Assembly (NCBI GenBank): GCA_038380795.1
Contig: CM076259.1
Location: 78,065,724-78,129,723, forward strand
Source of the DNA: Pyrocephalus nanus
Lineage: Eukaryota; Chordata; Aves; Passeriformes; Tyrannidae
Direction: 5' to 3'
DNA: 64,000 nt
Shown: positions 51,101 through 63,447 of the stretch, in pieces
Position numbering within the stretch: position 1 is the first letter of the stretch
Layout of the letters: the number at the start of each line of letters is the position of its first letter
Notes under the pieces: model-generated
Seen by the model: the letters and a program-made list of their open reading frames with translations, nothing else
What the model was told of the DNA's origin: nothing
Database searches by the model: none
Translations under genes and position numbers: made by a program

Positions 51101-52871
51101 AGATGTTGCTTCCCAGCCCAGCAGAAAAGCCCGGCCACAGCTCCTCTGCCAAGGGCAAGTCCTTCAGGCCATCATCTGTGAGCCCAGCTGTGGTGATGGC
51201 TGTGGCAGGCAAGGAAGGCTCACAAAGGGCCGTAAGAACTATGCCAGCCAGACATGTGCCCTCACACATGCTGGGAGATCTATCACTGCGCTTCCTCCTG
51301 AACCATCTTTGGGGTTCAAAGCCACACTTTGGGGTGCTGAGGCAGTTGTTGACATCTCGTGGGGTTTCCCAAAGTTGAGAGATGATTGGAGCTGGACTTT
51401 CTGAGGGCAAGGCAGCATAACAAATGAGGCAAGAGCCCCTTCACGGAGAGACAGCAGGAAGTTTGGGCCTCCTCTTTCCATTGTATCATCGCCTCTCCCT
51501 CTTTGCTTTCCTCATCGACTTTGGTTACCTTTTCTCTCTTCTAGTGCAAAACATTTTCAGGAAGCTTTGGTAGACACGAAAATCTCAGATCCAGGTGCTT
51601 TCAGTTTCAATGCAAGAAGCACAGATTTTCCACAGCTCAGCCCCTATATCTCAAGTCACCATTGGTCACCTGGTAGTAGAACAGAAACTGGGAGAACTTC
51701 TGATTTTAACATCCCCCTGTCTATTCAATAACTGCAGCTATATGGGGAGGACAATGTTTGAGAGGCTTTAGCCTCTCAGTGATGGGAATTGTAGAGAAAG
51801 CAAAATCTGAAGATTCCTACCAATTTTTGATAAAAAAATCTCAATAAAACAATTACTGGAGTTTTGATATGTTTGAAACATAATCTGGCCCTAAATCTAA
51901 GTGGGAAATGCTGAATAACAAAGCAGCTGAAATCAGCTTCTGCAGGGCATGTCTGACTTTATTCTGCAAGTGTAGCACAGCTCTGGAAATGATATTGCAG
52001 CACCAAGTCACGACACAGTCAGAGGAGCAGAACAGGTCACTCCAGCATCCTGAGCACACAACACAGCAGCAGGGAGCTGCTTCCTTCCACATCCCCTTGA
52101 CTTCAGTGTCAAAATGTGAGCAAAAAGCCTCATATGGCGGCCTTGCGACCATCGTGACTTCCAGGTGCCTGTGGTTTCCCTGAGCCTGGCTGCAGGGACT
52201 GGGTAGGTCTGCTAACAGGGGCAACTCTTAGTCATGAGAGTTGGGGCACCTTGGTAGGAGAAATACCAATGAAATTCACAATCTTAAATAACTTCCTCCA
52301 GCAAGCATGAAAAGCACTTGCTCCCACGCTGCGCTGTGACTTAGAAGCTCCATTTTGATTTTGCGGGAATAAGATGAAAGTTTTCTTGGTATCTGATTTC
52401 CGTGGTTAAAAACAATGTTTAAATGCTTGTTAAAAACACACAATCATAAGGCAAGTCTGTAGAACTGAGGTCCTATTTTTATCTGGTCTTTTCTTATGAC
52501 ATGGGCACATATGCTATACAAGCACACACACCTCTGTAAGGGGCAGCTACAACATGAACAAAAGCAACCGGCGTAGAAGATGAACACAAAATGCAGATAT
52601 GACAATTTGTGATAGAGAAAGTGCCAAAAACGCATCTTAATTCAGTCTGGATCTCCATGATCCTTTAAAACAATTTCTCTTGGAAAGGCATCTTCATATT
52701 TTGTAAATAGCATTTTCTTCTCAATTTCCAATTCTTTTCATTCAGTGTTTAGGCCATGTTATGGCCAAGTTTTGGCCATGTTTAACACATACCAGGTAAA
52801 TCCTACAGCAAGTGTAAAAATTAGCGTTCTCATGAGCGTTTTCACGGGACATTCAGTTCAGTGCACCAATG
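48110..52871. other. Intergenic region, no recognised gene
   Basis: Mixed-composition unique DNA. Open frames up to 162 codons (for example 50916-51404 +, 49546-49899 -, 50146-50523 +) overlap each other on both strands and have no recognisable domains or codon pattern. They are left out as likely chance. I found no repeat family here. Confidence 0.55.
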
Positions 52872-53864
52872 CCTCAGAGGATTACAGAGTGGAAGGTTTG
52901 AAGGGATGTGTGGAGGTCAGCTGGTCTGACCACACTGCTAAATCAGGGATGACCAGAGCTGGTTGTCCAGGACTGTGTTGAGACAGCTGGTAGGTATCTT
53001 TAAGGATGGAGACTCCAAAACCTCTCTCAGCAACCTCTCACGTGCCAGTGCTTGGTCACTTTCACAGCGAAAATGTGTTTCCTGATGTCCAGAGAGACCC
53101 TCTTGTGTTTCAGGTTGTGTCTGTTGCCTCTGATCCTTACACTGAACACCACTAAACAGAGCCTGGCTCTGTCCTCTTTACCCCTTCCCTTCAGGCATTT
53201 ATATGCATTGATGAGCTGCCCCTGAGCTTTCTCAGGCTGAAGAATCCCAGCTCTCTCAGTCTTTCTTCTCAGGACATATGCTTCAGTCCCTTTATCATCC
53301 TTGTGTTTCTTTGCTGCACTCTATTCAATATATCTGTGTCTCTGTGTACAGAGGAGCCCAGAACTGAAAGGAGGAATTCAGGTGTGGCCTCTCACCAGGG
53401 CTGAGCAGGGAGTAAAGATCATATCCCCCAGCCTGATGGCAGTACTTTGGCTAATGCACCCCAGGACATCATCGGCCTTCTTTGCCACATTGGTGGCTCA
53501 TGTTCAACTTGGTGTCTACCAGGATCCCCAGGTCCTTTTTTCCACACAGCTGCTTTCCAGCTGGCTGGCCTCCAGCTTGTACTGGTGCCTGGGGTTGTTC
53601 TGTTCTACATGCAGGATTCTGAATTTCCCCTTGCTGAACTTGATGAGATTCCTATCAGCCCATTTCTGCAGCCTGTCAAGGTCCCTCCGGAAGGCAGCAC
53701 AACCCTCTGGTGTATCAGCCACTCCTTCCAGTTTGGTGTCATCAGCAAAAGTGCACGGGGTGCCCTCTGCTCCATCATCCAGGTCATTAATAAAGATGTT
53801 GAACAGGATTGGAGCCAGTACTGACCACTGGGGTGCACAACTAGTTAGTGGCCTGACCTGACTG
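52872..53864 (-). mobile_element. CR1 LINE, 5'-truncated, antisense copy of a head-to-head pair
   Basis: About 1 kb. On the minus strand, from 53864 downwards, it starts within the RT palm (VLAPILFNIFIND-like), passes the catalytic block as TFADDTK-like near 53.74 kb, continues ADTPEGCAAFRRDLDRLQKW and NPRHQYKLEASQLESS, and runs to the CR1 3' region near 52.87 kb. Frames are broken, so it is not functional. The long + strand frame 53301-53861 (186 codons) is only its antisense shadow. It abuts a sense CR1 copy with almost no spacer. Confidence 0.92.
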
Positions 53865-53865
53865 A

Positions 53866-54859
53866 CAGCCTGTCACTAGTGGGGTTCCACAGGGCTCCAT
53901 CTTAGGCCCTGGAGTCTTCAATATTTTCATAAATTACTTGGATGAAGGACTGGAAGTTAGCAAGTTGGCAGATGACATAAAACTGGGAGGAACTGTCGAC
54001 TCCCTCATAAGCAGGGAGGCCCTGCAGAGAGACCTCAACTGATTAGAGGACTGGGCAATCACCAACCATATGACATTCAAAAAGAGAAAGTGCCAAATTC
54101 TGCACCTGGAATGGGGTAACCCTGGATGCACATACAGACTGGGGAATGAGGTGCTGGAAAGCAGTGCCCTGGGAAGGGAGCTGGGGGTCCTGGTTGATGG
54201 CAAGTTGAATATGAGTCAGCAGTGCCCTGGCAGCCAGGAGGGCCAACTGTGTCCTGGGGGGCATCAGGCAAAGCATCACCAGCTGGTCTGGGGAGGGGAT
54301 TGTCCTGCTCTGCTCTGCACTGGTGTGGCCTCACCTTGAATATTTTGTGCAGTTTTGGGTGCCATGATATAAGAAAGGTATTAAGCTGTTAGAGAGCATC
54401 CAAAGGAGGGCAACAAAGATGGTGAAGGTCTTGAGGAGAAGCCATACGAGAAGCTGCTGAGGGCACTTGGTCTGTTCAGCCTGAGAAGAGGAGACTGAGG
54501 GAAAACCTCACTGCAGTTACAACTTCCTCGTGAGAGGAAAAGGAGAGGGGCAGGCACTGATCTGTTCTCTGTGGTGACCAAGGGAACAGCCTGAAGTTGT
54601 GTCAGGGGAGGTTTAGGTTGGCTGTTAGAGAACGGTTCTTCCCCTAGAGGGTGGTTGGGTGCTGGAACAGGTTCTCCAAGGAAGTGGTCATAGCACCAAG
54701 CCCGTCAGAGTTCAAGAAGCATCTGGATGATACTCTCAGGCATATAGTGTGACTCTTAGGGATGGTCCTGTGCAGGTCTAAGGTTGGACTTTATGATCCT
54801 GTGCGTCCCTTCCAACTCACACAGTTGGAAGGGATGCACAGGCGTATTCTGTGATTCTG
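53866..54859 (+). mobile_element. CR1 LINE, 5'-truncated, sense copy of a head-to-head pair
   Basis: About 1 kb in the opposite orientation to its neighbour. It begins at the RT motif coding [17 protein letters not shown] (two frames), then [20 protein letters not shown] (the catalytic FADD is changed to LADD), then LEWGNPGCTYRLGNEVLESS, and the usual C-terminal and 3' parts to a terminal ATTCTGTGATTCTG near 54.85 kb. An in-frame stop near 54.04 kb and other breaks make it dead. Near its 3' end it carries an unusual 18-bp inverted repeat. Confidence 0.92.
54800..54840 (+). repeat. 18-bp inverted repeat at a CR1 3' end
   Basis: Arms 54800-54817 and 54823-54840 are complementary with one mismatch around the loop CACAC. 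Each arm contains the CCCTTCCAACT or AGTTGGAAGGG core of the CR1 3' region, so part of the CR1 end seems duplicated in inverse orientation. Confidence 0.85.
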
Positions 54860-57800
54860 CGGCCTCCAACTGGAATCGGTGCTGCTGATCATCATCCTCT
54901 GGGCCTGGCTATGCAGACAGTTTTCAAGCACTCAATGCTTCAGCATTTTCTGCTGATTTACCTACCCAGTACTTGCATGCAAGCAAGTAGGGTGCTCTTT
55001 GCTTTATTGTGGGAAAGGAAACAGAAAAGTCACAGTGAACAGTGAATAGCTGGAGACCTTAGCATCTGATTTTTTTCTCAGAGCAGTTTGTTCTTGCTTG
55101 CTCAAAGGGTGCCTGTAAACATCTGCAGCACTAGCCCCAAGCAATCAGCACCTCTGTGCTTTTCCATCTCCTCAATCCCTAATCCTGCAGAATCCCATGG
55201 CTTTTGGGAGAGGATGGGACCAGCTCACTCTGGAACAAAAACCTTCCTTAACAAAAGTCTCCCTTGTCAGTGGTGGTCAGAGCGAACTCTAGCTTTTGTG
55301 GTTTTTGCTGCCTAGACTCAGTGTGGGCAGAGCAAAGAGACAAATCCGTTTGCACCACAACAATGATTCACCCACAGAACGTGGCCCACGTGGCTCTGAG
55401 CACGGCACAGTCCCGTCAGCAGTCTCCCAGCGAAAGGCTGTCACACACCCCTGCACGCTGTGAGTGTGTGCACGGGACCTGAGCTGAGTCAGTACAGACA
55501 GTCCTTATGCAGGCAGATCTTAATTTTTTACGACCAGGAATGCAACTTCTACGAGGCTTTTTTGTGTTGCTTTTGTAACTCCCCTCTTCTTTTTATCCTG
55601 CTTAGGAGAGTAGGCAGGAGAAGGAAGAGAAGGCACCTCAGAGAGCCATGATGCTTGGTGGTGCCAGCCCCCAGCACAGCCACAGCACAGACCTCTGTGC
55701 CCTGTTGTGACACTCGCCACCTCTTTGAGGAGATGAGGAGCACCACGGGCTGGTTGCTTCGCAGCTGCTCCCTGGACAGCAAGGGAGAGCAGAGGTGTGA
55801 GTGCAGACCAGTTCCTGCCAGGATACAGGTTTGACTGACCGCAGGCAGCTCCTTCTTGGAGCTGCCAGCATCTTGCTCCCCACAAGGGTTTGGCCAGTGC
55901 CAGGTCCTCCCAGGGACTCCACAGGTCCTGCTGCAAGTGTTGTGCAGCAGCATATGGATGAGACCTTCAAGGAATTGGGGGCAAACATTAATATTTCCAC
56001 TAAGCTGGTATTCTGGGGGGACCTGCAGCTTGGCCAGAGAATGCAGGAATTTCATGAAGCGAGTAAAAAAACCAATGGCCGCATCCTTGCAAGTACATCC
56101 CTCCGTAATGGTCAGCTCCTTTGGGAGGCAAGCACCAACCTGCCAAACCACAGCACTATTTGTTCACATATGAAGGGCAATGTCTCTCTTGAATTCGACT
56201 TTCAGAAAACATTAAGCCATTTTTAGGTGGAATTTTCACCCCAAAACACTCTTTTGGCAAAAACAGCCCCAACCCAAACCATACCTGTCTGGCCAAAGCC
56301 ATACAGACCCGAAAGACTTTGCACAACAGAAAGTGTTGGGGACATGTAACCACAGCGAGTGTCATCAGCGTAGCCTTCATTCTGCTCACAAACAGCCCCT
56401 GCTCCCACCCTGCAGACAGCCCAGACTCAGCCTCTGCTTGCAGCACATGGGGACTCTCCCTGAGATTCAGATGGGCACCCCACAGGATGGATGTCCGACA
56501 TCCACGCCTATTGAATTTGCCATTTAAATAAGAGAATTGAGAGCTTAGGTCAAAAATGCACATGCATGTCTATGTGCGCCTAAACGTATCTCCACATACC
56601 AGAGGACTTTACCAGAACCTGGGAAACTGGGAATGGAGACCAGGCGCTTCTGGGGCTAAATAATAAGTAGACAGCAACATCTCAGAGTGAATCCTCCATT
56701 TTACTGTGCAGTTTCCCCATGAAGGACCCTGTTCATGCAAGAAAGATTTTGTTGAAGACTGTAAGAAAAATCAGTTGTTAGATAAAAAACACCCTCAAAA
56801 AGTTGGGAAGTCACTGGGAGCAGGGAAGGGAGATATTCTTGCACTATTCAGTTGCATGGTGCAATTCTGGTGAGAGTCTTGGCACCCTTCCCCAGCAAAA
56901 TGGTACCAAAACCCTGTGCAGGAACTGCGTAGACCCTGGATCCATATTTGTCTGCAGCTTCCTTCCCCGGCAGATCTTTTCCCCTGAAGTCCACTGGCAT
57001 TAGATGATGGACTTCTCTGAACCCTTCACTACTTCTGCTCCTTTTCTCTTCACTGTGTTGCAGCTCTTTGCATCTACATAAGAAAATGTTACTGCTGAAA
57101 CCAGATTGGCTTAAACCCCAAACATTTAATCAGATTGAGTTTTGGTGATGCTTTAAAGGTCTGGATTATATGGAAGAATTTATTTGTAGTCATCAAATTT
57201 TAACTTTTGGGGCTCACTTGTAAGACCAGACAGATTCTTTCCACCTTAAATGTCTGTAGTTTTCAAAGTTTGTTGGCTAAATATTGTTTTAATGTGTTTA
57301 TTACATGCTTTTGCTTCTCCACTCCACTCCTGAGACCAAGCTGAGGTTGGTCTTCTCCCTTACTTGCATCGGAATACATTTTCCAAATTATTTCTTCATA
57401 GAGGAAATTTTGCTTCCAGGGGAGTTTCCTATGTACATGGTAGATAGAGAAAACTGGCCTCAATATAAAACTTTTTTTGAAATAAACAGAATCAGATCTC
57501 AGTGTAAGGGAAGATCCCTTTGAGAAACAACAAAACCCCTCCTTACACATAAAAATAGAGTGTGCTCAGCATCACATTCAGCTACCCTACAAAGCCATGA
57601 GCCACAGCTCATCCAGGCCAAAAGGTGTTCTTTCCTGGCTTCAGCACAGGGGAAAAAAGTTGGCTTTTAACACCCCATGCCTTTAAGTCCCATCCTCCTG
57701 GGAAGGGTTGGCACATATTGAAAGCCCCAGCACTTCCAACAGAGTGACTCAGAGGCTGTGATAATTCCCTTCCATCAGCTGCTGAGCATCCCCTCTGTTT

Positions 57801-60800
57801 GCCACCATAGCATTTGCACAGATTTTACCTCTGCCGTGAGACCCTGAGGAATGACTTGCATCTCACAGACAGGGATCGGAGACAAGGAACGAGGTTTTCT
57901 AGATTACTTCCTTTACAAATTGCAGTTATATGGTTTAGCATCATGGAGCCAGAAATCCTATTTGGTTCTCCACCAGCATTAATTTTGTACAGCAACCCAA
58001 GCATTTTGGAGCTGTAAAAACATGTAATCTTGAGATGTGCAGTCAGAGAGAAGCATTTCATTCTTCACACCCCCGATCAAAGCCTGAGCTCGAGGATGTC
58101 CAACACCCTGCTACTTTGAAATTGTTTTCAAATGCAGGAATGGGTCTCCTTCCTTACACAGCTATTACAGCATGCTGCTGTAATTCAGTACTGTTGCTGT
58201 TCTTGAGTACAATCATGTATAGCACACACAGGGGTATCACATCATCTACCACTGACTACCCTCAAGAGAGCAGGAATTTTGCTCTCTTCCTAAATGTGTA
58301 CCAGCTCCCTATAACCATGTGAATGTCTCTGATTAGGAGGGGATTTGACCACTGTGGTTGCAAATGGTCGATGTCAGGATGAGTCATAACTTGGATGATA
58401 AAAAATGGGAATAAGAAAAAATATTTCTAAAAGGGCAAGAAACAAAAGGGGGTTTTTGTTCAGGGGCTGGGGGAAATTTGAGGGAGACCAGTAATTTCCC
58501 ATTTCTCCAGCACTGTAGTCATCTGATGACTTCAGTTGGCCTCCATCGTCATTTACTAAACACACAATTCACATGAACAAACACAGGAACAAACACAGCA
58601 AAGGCACCTGTTTGCTGTGGTCTTACTAGTGGATTGGGTTTTGGTTTGTTTTTTTTTAATGCATTCAAGTATTCTGGGACAATAGAGTCATTGTTCTAAT
58701 TTGATTCAAATACCAGCTCCTAAGAGGGGTAAAATTAGTATTTACTAGAAATGGAGACAGTGTAGTTTCACTAGCTTGATTTCATGCATATCCTTATCTA
58801 CACCTCCTGAAGAGTATCAGTCTCCCCACCCACACTTGGTTCACAAATTAATAGCCTGGCTCTGGCTGGCGTACCGAATGCCTCGAGGTGAAAAAGTCTG
58901 CCTTCAGCTCTTTCTTGTAATAGGAAACAAAAGGTCTGGTCACAGCCGTGCCACCCAAAGGCTGATAGGGGTCCTGCTGCTTCCCGCCACTCAGGTCCTG
59001 CTGTCTCGCCACGCGTCTCCACTCAAAGCTGTGCTTTGCTTCCAGGCTCTGTGCACACGGGTGACCCAGCACACCCTCAGTAGCCAGGTCTGAAGCTGGA
59101 CCCACCGAGACAGGTGGGTGTTCTCCCACTGTTTTTGTGCTGCTGGGTCAAGCTCCTGCACCCAAATGATTCTCAGTTTCACTGCTTGAATGGTTTTTAT
59201 TTTGCAGACAGTTGTTCCAAACATCTGTTTTCCATGGCTGATCTGTGACTTAAAAACCACAGACACTTCTTCTGGTGCGATGTGTATTGATGATGGGATT
59301 CGTGTTTGTAATGTTTGTAATTTTTGCAGACCAGAGTGAGGATGTGGGGGAAGGTTGTTTTATGCTTAGAAGCACGTTTTCTTCTTGAGATGTGAACGTC
59401 TTCATTCTATTCTTTGAGGTGAAGCATATCCGTGGGTGGATTCCCTAGGCTGGCTGGGTCCAAGAGCTTGTGCAACCTCACATGGTTCTTGTGAATGAAG
59501 AAAGTCTTGTAAAATGTACGGAGCTTGACAGGAAAAAGGTACTTACCACTTGGATGACCCAGATTTTTATCAGAAACCAGCCTGAGGTGAAAGAAAGGTA
59601 TCCCACTGGGGCCTTTGAGTAAGGTCCACTGAGCAAATGCTAACTAGATGCAAATTTATGCATGGGGCATGGGCTTCTGTGAAAGAAATAATCCTGAGCA
59701 GAGGGATCATGCACTTTGCCAGGCAACTGGAAACCAAGTCTGCAGGGCAGGTTAAACGGACGTCCCCTGAGCTGCCCAGCTCAAGAGGTGGCAAACCATG
59801 TCCTTAGACCAATCTAAGTTTACTTAAGGATTGTTTCCTCAAAGGAAGCCTTTCCTAACATGCCTTTATGCTGCTGGGTGAGATGTGCTGTCCACTGGGT
59901 GGCATGGGGCAATGCCACAGCCCTACTGGAGGAAGGGAGCTTGCCAGGGTGCAAATCCCCCCTTTGAAGGTGGTGCTGAACTTTCTCTCCCCTCCTGAGG
60001 TTGTGGGGTGTCCACAAGGCCCTGGCACTCAGCCCAGAGCAGGGTGATGCTGGGGTTGAGCCCTGACACAGCAGTGATGTGTTAACACCTCTGGGGCTTT
60101 CAGGAGGCACAGGAATGAACCACAACCTACAAAAGCCACAGTGATGCTGCTCCCACTATAAGATGCTCCAGCGACTATGCGGGAAAAGTCACTTTGGTGT
60201 CACTCCTGTGTGTGCATGGTGCAGCAGGGGAGAAGTGTTGAGTGACTTTCGAGTTTCTGATGGTGGGAATTTTTCCAGGCTTGAGCTGAGGAGAGTGGCT
60301 CAAAGCTGAAAAAGGTCCTGGTGCAGATTCACAGAGGTGGTGGAAGGAGGAAGTGGTTGCTCACATCTCCACATGATTGCTGCTGCAAAGGCCTTGTAGG
60401 AGGCCCACGATAGAGCTTGCCCTGCATAGGCAAGAAAGGATGGGGAGTTGGTGAAAAAGAAAACATTTAAGGGAAGAAAAGTGACTTTTGTAAGCGGAGA
60501 AAAAACATCATCCCACGCCCGTAGGTTTAAGACAAGTTGGCGCAGCCCTGCTTGAGACAGATCAAGCATGGCAAAAGGGCAGCTCGGGCACTTCTCCACA
60601 CAGCAGCTGTTAGTACTAGTACCAGAGGGGCTGCTGAGGTGTTGGGGAATTTGCCTGGGCAGTGGGAAGTCTCCTTGCCCTGTGGGGGAAGATATTGATG
60701 GGACAGGGGCACATGGGGCTGGAGCACATGGGACTGGCTTCTCACCCCAGGATGCCCAGACAGGAGATGGGCTGATGAGGCTGAGTACATCAGCCCATTT

Positions 60801-61274
60801 TGGCCAAAGGACTTGGTTTTGCCTAGGGGTCTGGTCTTGTGTGAGAGGGCCAGTGGGTTGAAGGAAGGAAGTGGGTGGAAGTGCAGGAGAAGGGCATGAC
60901 TCCCTTCTCTTTCTGGGCCTATCCAGAGCAGGGAGAATACATGGAGGGGAACAAGTGTGCTGAGCCCCAACTCACATCCTCTCCATAGTTGGGGATGTCA
61001 AAGAAATATTGATTTACAGCAAGAAATTAGGAAAAGGGAAAGTTAGGAAAAATAGATTTTTACCCCCAGATACTATTTTTAGGATAACTAGAGGTGAAAT
61101 CTGCTGCTGCCCACTGCTCTGGGGAAGCAGGCCTACCTTCCCACGCGCACGAGACCTGCTGCTTGGGATTGTGATTAAGTACTGCATAATTTCCACTTAC
61201 CGAAAGAGTTAGATGTTTTCATAGGAGAGATAGGGGGAAATAGAGACACTGAACAGCTACCACAAATTACAGGG
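54860..61274. other. Intergenic region, no recognised gene
   Basis: Unique sequence of mixed composition. The largest frames (55549-56151 -, 200 codons, and 55801-56226 +, 141 codons) lie opposite each other and match no family I know. Frames at 58.8-59.3 kb and 59.8-60.9 kb are also unrecognised. I found no CR1 or LTR in this stretch. Confidence 0.5.
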
Positions 61275-61520
61275 AACGGGTGCCTGTGCACCTAGACGCG
61301 GAGAGTCACGACCCAGAGTCCACCTGGCTTAAACCCTCGTTTCCTAAGCGGCAGAGGTGAATGGCAGCCGGGGGTCCCTGTGGGTGTCGCTGCCTGGAGG
61401 AGGAGCAGCCCGGAGGGGAGAGGCGGCTCCCGGTGCCGCTAGAGGTCACCGTCACAACGAGGCACCGGCGGGGACCCCGGACCCTGCCGGGACGGGGGGA
61501 AGGGGCCACCCCTCCCTCAC
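61275..61520 (+). promoter_or_regulatory. CpG-rich block, possible promoter
   Basis: GC-rich and CpG-dense (TAGACGCGGAG near 61.29 kb, GAGGCGGCTCCCGGTGCCGC near 61.42 kb, GGCACCGGCGGGGACCCCGG near 61.46 kb) in otherwise ordinary sequence. About 100 bases downstream lies an ATG in good context followed by a splice-donor-like site. This suggests a + strand promoter, but no known first exon is recognised. Confidence 0.4.
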
Positions 61521-61617
61521 GACCACGGGGGTTTCACTGTCCGAAAGGGCAAGCACCTGTGTCCTGCCTCTGCAAACTCTCCAGGAAAGATTTCGTTGAA
61601 GGGGGTTGGAGTTTAAA

Positions 61618-61630
61618 ATGGCTGATAAAG
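61618..61630 (+). CDS. Possible first coding exon (start codon to donor)
   Basis: An ATG with A at -3 and G at +4 opens a 4-codon frame, MADK plus one base, and then meets AAAG/GTAAGG, close to the consensus donor. It follows a CpG-rich block, the usual setting of a vertebrate first exon. I do not recognise the gene and see no continuation inside the window. Such short matches also arise by chance. Confidence 0.2.
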
Positions 61631-61807
61631 GTAAGGGAGGGAGGGAGAAATCAAAGGTTTGTGCTTTGAGAGCAAGGGCTTCTTGAATCACTTTGCTGTA
61701 CCTCTACTAGTCATTAGTATGACAATTAAATATTTTAATAAAATCTAATTCAACTTATTGATTTAGAGAATTTTAAAACGTTCAGATGGAAAGTGGAGGA
61801 TTGTGTG

Positions 61808-61846
61808 GTTTTGTTTGTTTGTTTGTTTGTGTTTGTTTTGTTTGGG
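61808..61846. repeat. (GTTT)n simple repeat
   Basis: A run of GTTT/TTTG units, followed by further T/G-rich sequence to about 61.88 kb. Confidence 0.9.
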
Positions 61847-61884
61847 AGGGTGTTTGTTTTCATTTTTGGTTTGTTTTTTTTTTG

Positions 61885-63166
61885 GAGTTCCTGGAACTCC
61901 AGACAGCTTTTGAAGCATAGAGTGTCCTATGCAAAACCTTCCCTACCACTGCCCTTGGAAGCTGATTTTTTTTCTGAAAACTTCAGTGTCAAATCTCTCC
62001 CACACTGCACCTCCATCAAACACATCTTCATATTTCCTCACCTCCACCTGACAGCAAGGATGTGGGCAGAAATCAGGTCCCGGTCATAGCCAGGATTTAT
62101 AGGAACTGATGCACCAAAATCTTCGGATTAAAGTCCTTGCTTCTTACTGTATATGAATTAAAGACATTTAAGGAAATGAGGTGTTAAACTTACCTGAGGG
62201 AAATGCCTATGATTCCCCCAGAGATTCCCCAGTCTCCTTCTTTGGATGTTTTCACTCCTGCCTGAAGTTCAGGCCTCAGCCTCTTTGGGCACGCAGGGCT
62301 CTCATTTACATGCCTCAAGCGTTCCTGGGTAGGGTAACACTTAAAGTAGGTAACCATTATGGTTTTAGCCAGGTTTCGCTTTGAATTGCTGGCTTACCTC
62401 AAAGCAAAACTGAGAAAAAGCTCTGGGCTAACTCAGGTTCTCAGACCTCGGACTGTCGCACATCTTTACTTAATGGGAAATTATTCAGAACTGATGCGGG
62501 CAGCTATAGCTCCTGTTAGAAACCAGACAAAACCCCCTCAATTTCAGCGGTTTCAAGATTTGTTTTTAGTGGCTACCCCCATATTTAGCTGGAGGAAATG
62601 CTGGTAGCAATCACCACTGACATCAAGCAAACTCACTCTCACTTTCTACACTCTCACCCTATGCCAAGGCGCTGCTCTTGTAGCACTGCCTTTTGGGGAG
62701 GACCTGGACCTAAAACCCTGCATTAGACTGGGAGATGACACATGGCAAGGAGAACTGGGGGATTTGGGGCCAGTGGAAGGTGATGGGTGTATGGTGCCAG
62801 AGAGCAGATTGTGGTCAGCGTGGTGTGGCTACCTAAAACATCTTTCCTCGTGAAAGCTGAACTACTGCAGGGCTGTGAGGGGGGTGCTGTCACGAGCTCT
62901 TCCCATCGAATTTCCTATAGAAAAATGGTTTTTTTCCTTGTGCTGCAAATGTTTGACAGAACTGTTTTGCCTTAATGCTGCCACTGTATGCAGATACCAT
63001 AATGCTGGTGGGCAACTCGGGGAAAGGCAAATTCTTCCCCTTTGCAGCTTGTAAAACAGGCACTGCTTCTTTTATAACACCTCAAAGGCCCCAACTTGTT
63101 TTGGTTTTATAGATAAGTCTCATTTTCACTAGGGAAAATTTAGTGTACCTGCAGGACCAGGTAGTC
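61885..63166. other. Non-coding or unrecognised region
   Basis: Mixed-composition sequence with frames no longer than 82 codons. I recognise no gene or repeat. Confidence 0.5.
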
Positions 63167-63447
63167 ATAGATTTGGAGAATGGTTTGGGATGAAAGGAAT
63201 CTTATAAGACATTTTTTTTCAACTCTCCTGGCCATAGGCAGAGGCACCTTCTGCTACACCAGGTTGATCAAAGCCCCATCAAACCTGGCCTTGAACACTT
63301 CCAGGAATGGGGCATCCACAACTTCTCTTGGCAACCTGTTCCAGTGTCTCACCACACTCACAGTGAAGAATTTCTTCTAAAACTGTCCTCTTTCAGTTTA
63401 AAATTATTGTCCTATCACTACATGCCCTTGTAAAAATGTCACAAAGC
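63167..63447 (-). mobile_element. CR1 LINE 3' end fragment
   Basis: Antisense CR1 3' region. On the + strand it starts with TCATAGATTTGGAGAATGG (a changed form of the complement of the CR1 tail), then GGCAGAGGCACCTTCTGCTA, GGCCTTGAACACTTCCAGGA, CCTGTTCCAGTGTCTCACCA and CACTACATGCCCTTGTAAAAA. It is truncated after about 280 bases and is non-coding. Confidence 0.88.

Noticed and set aside
53301..53861. 186-codon + strand frame
   Set aside because: It is the antisense of a CR1 reverse transcriptase copy whose own frame on the minus strand is recognisable.
55606..55796. Exon-like segment with acceptor CCTGCTTAG and donor GTGAGT on the + strand
   Set aside because: The one frame I checked through it ends in a stop well before the donor, and no neighbouring exon is recognised, so I do not call a coding exon.
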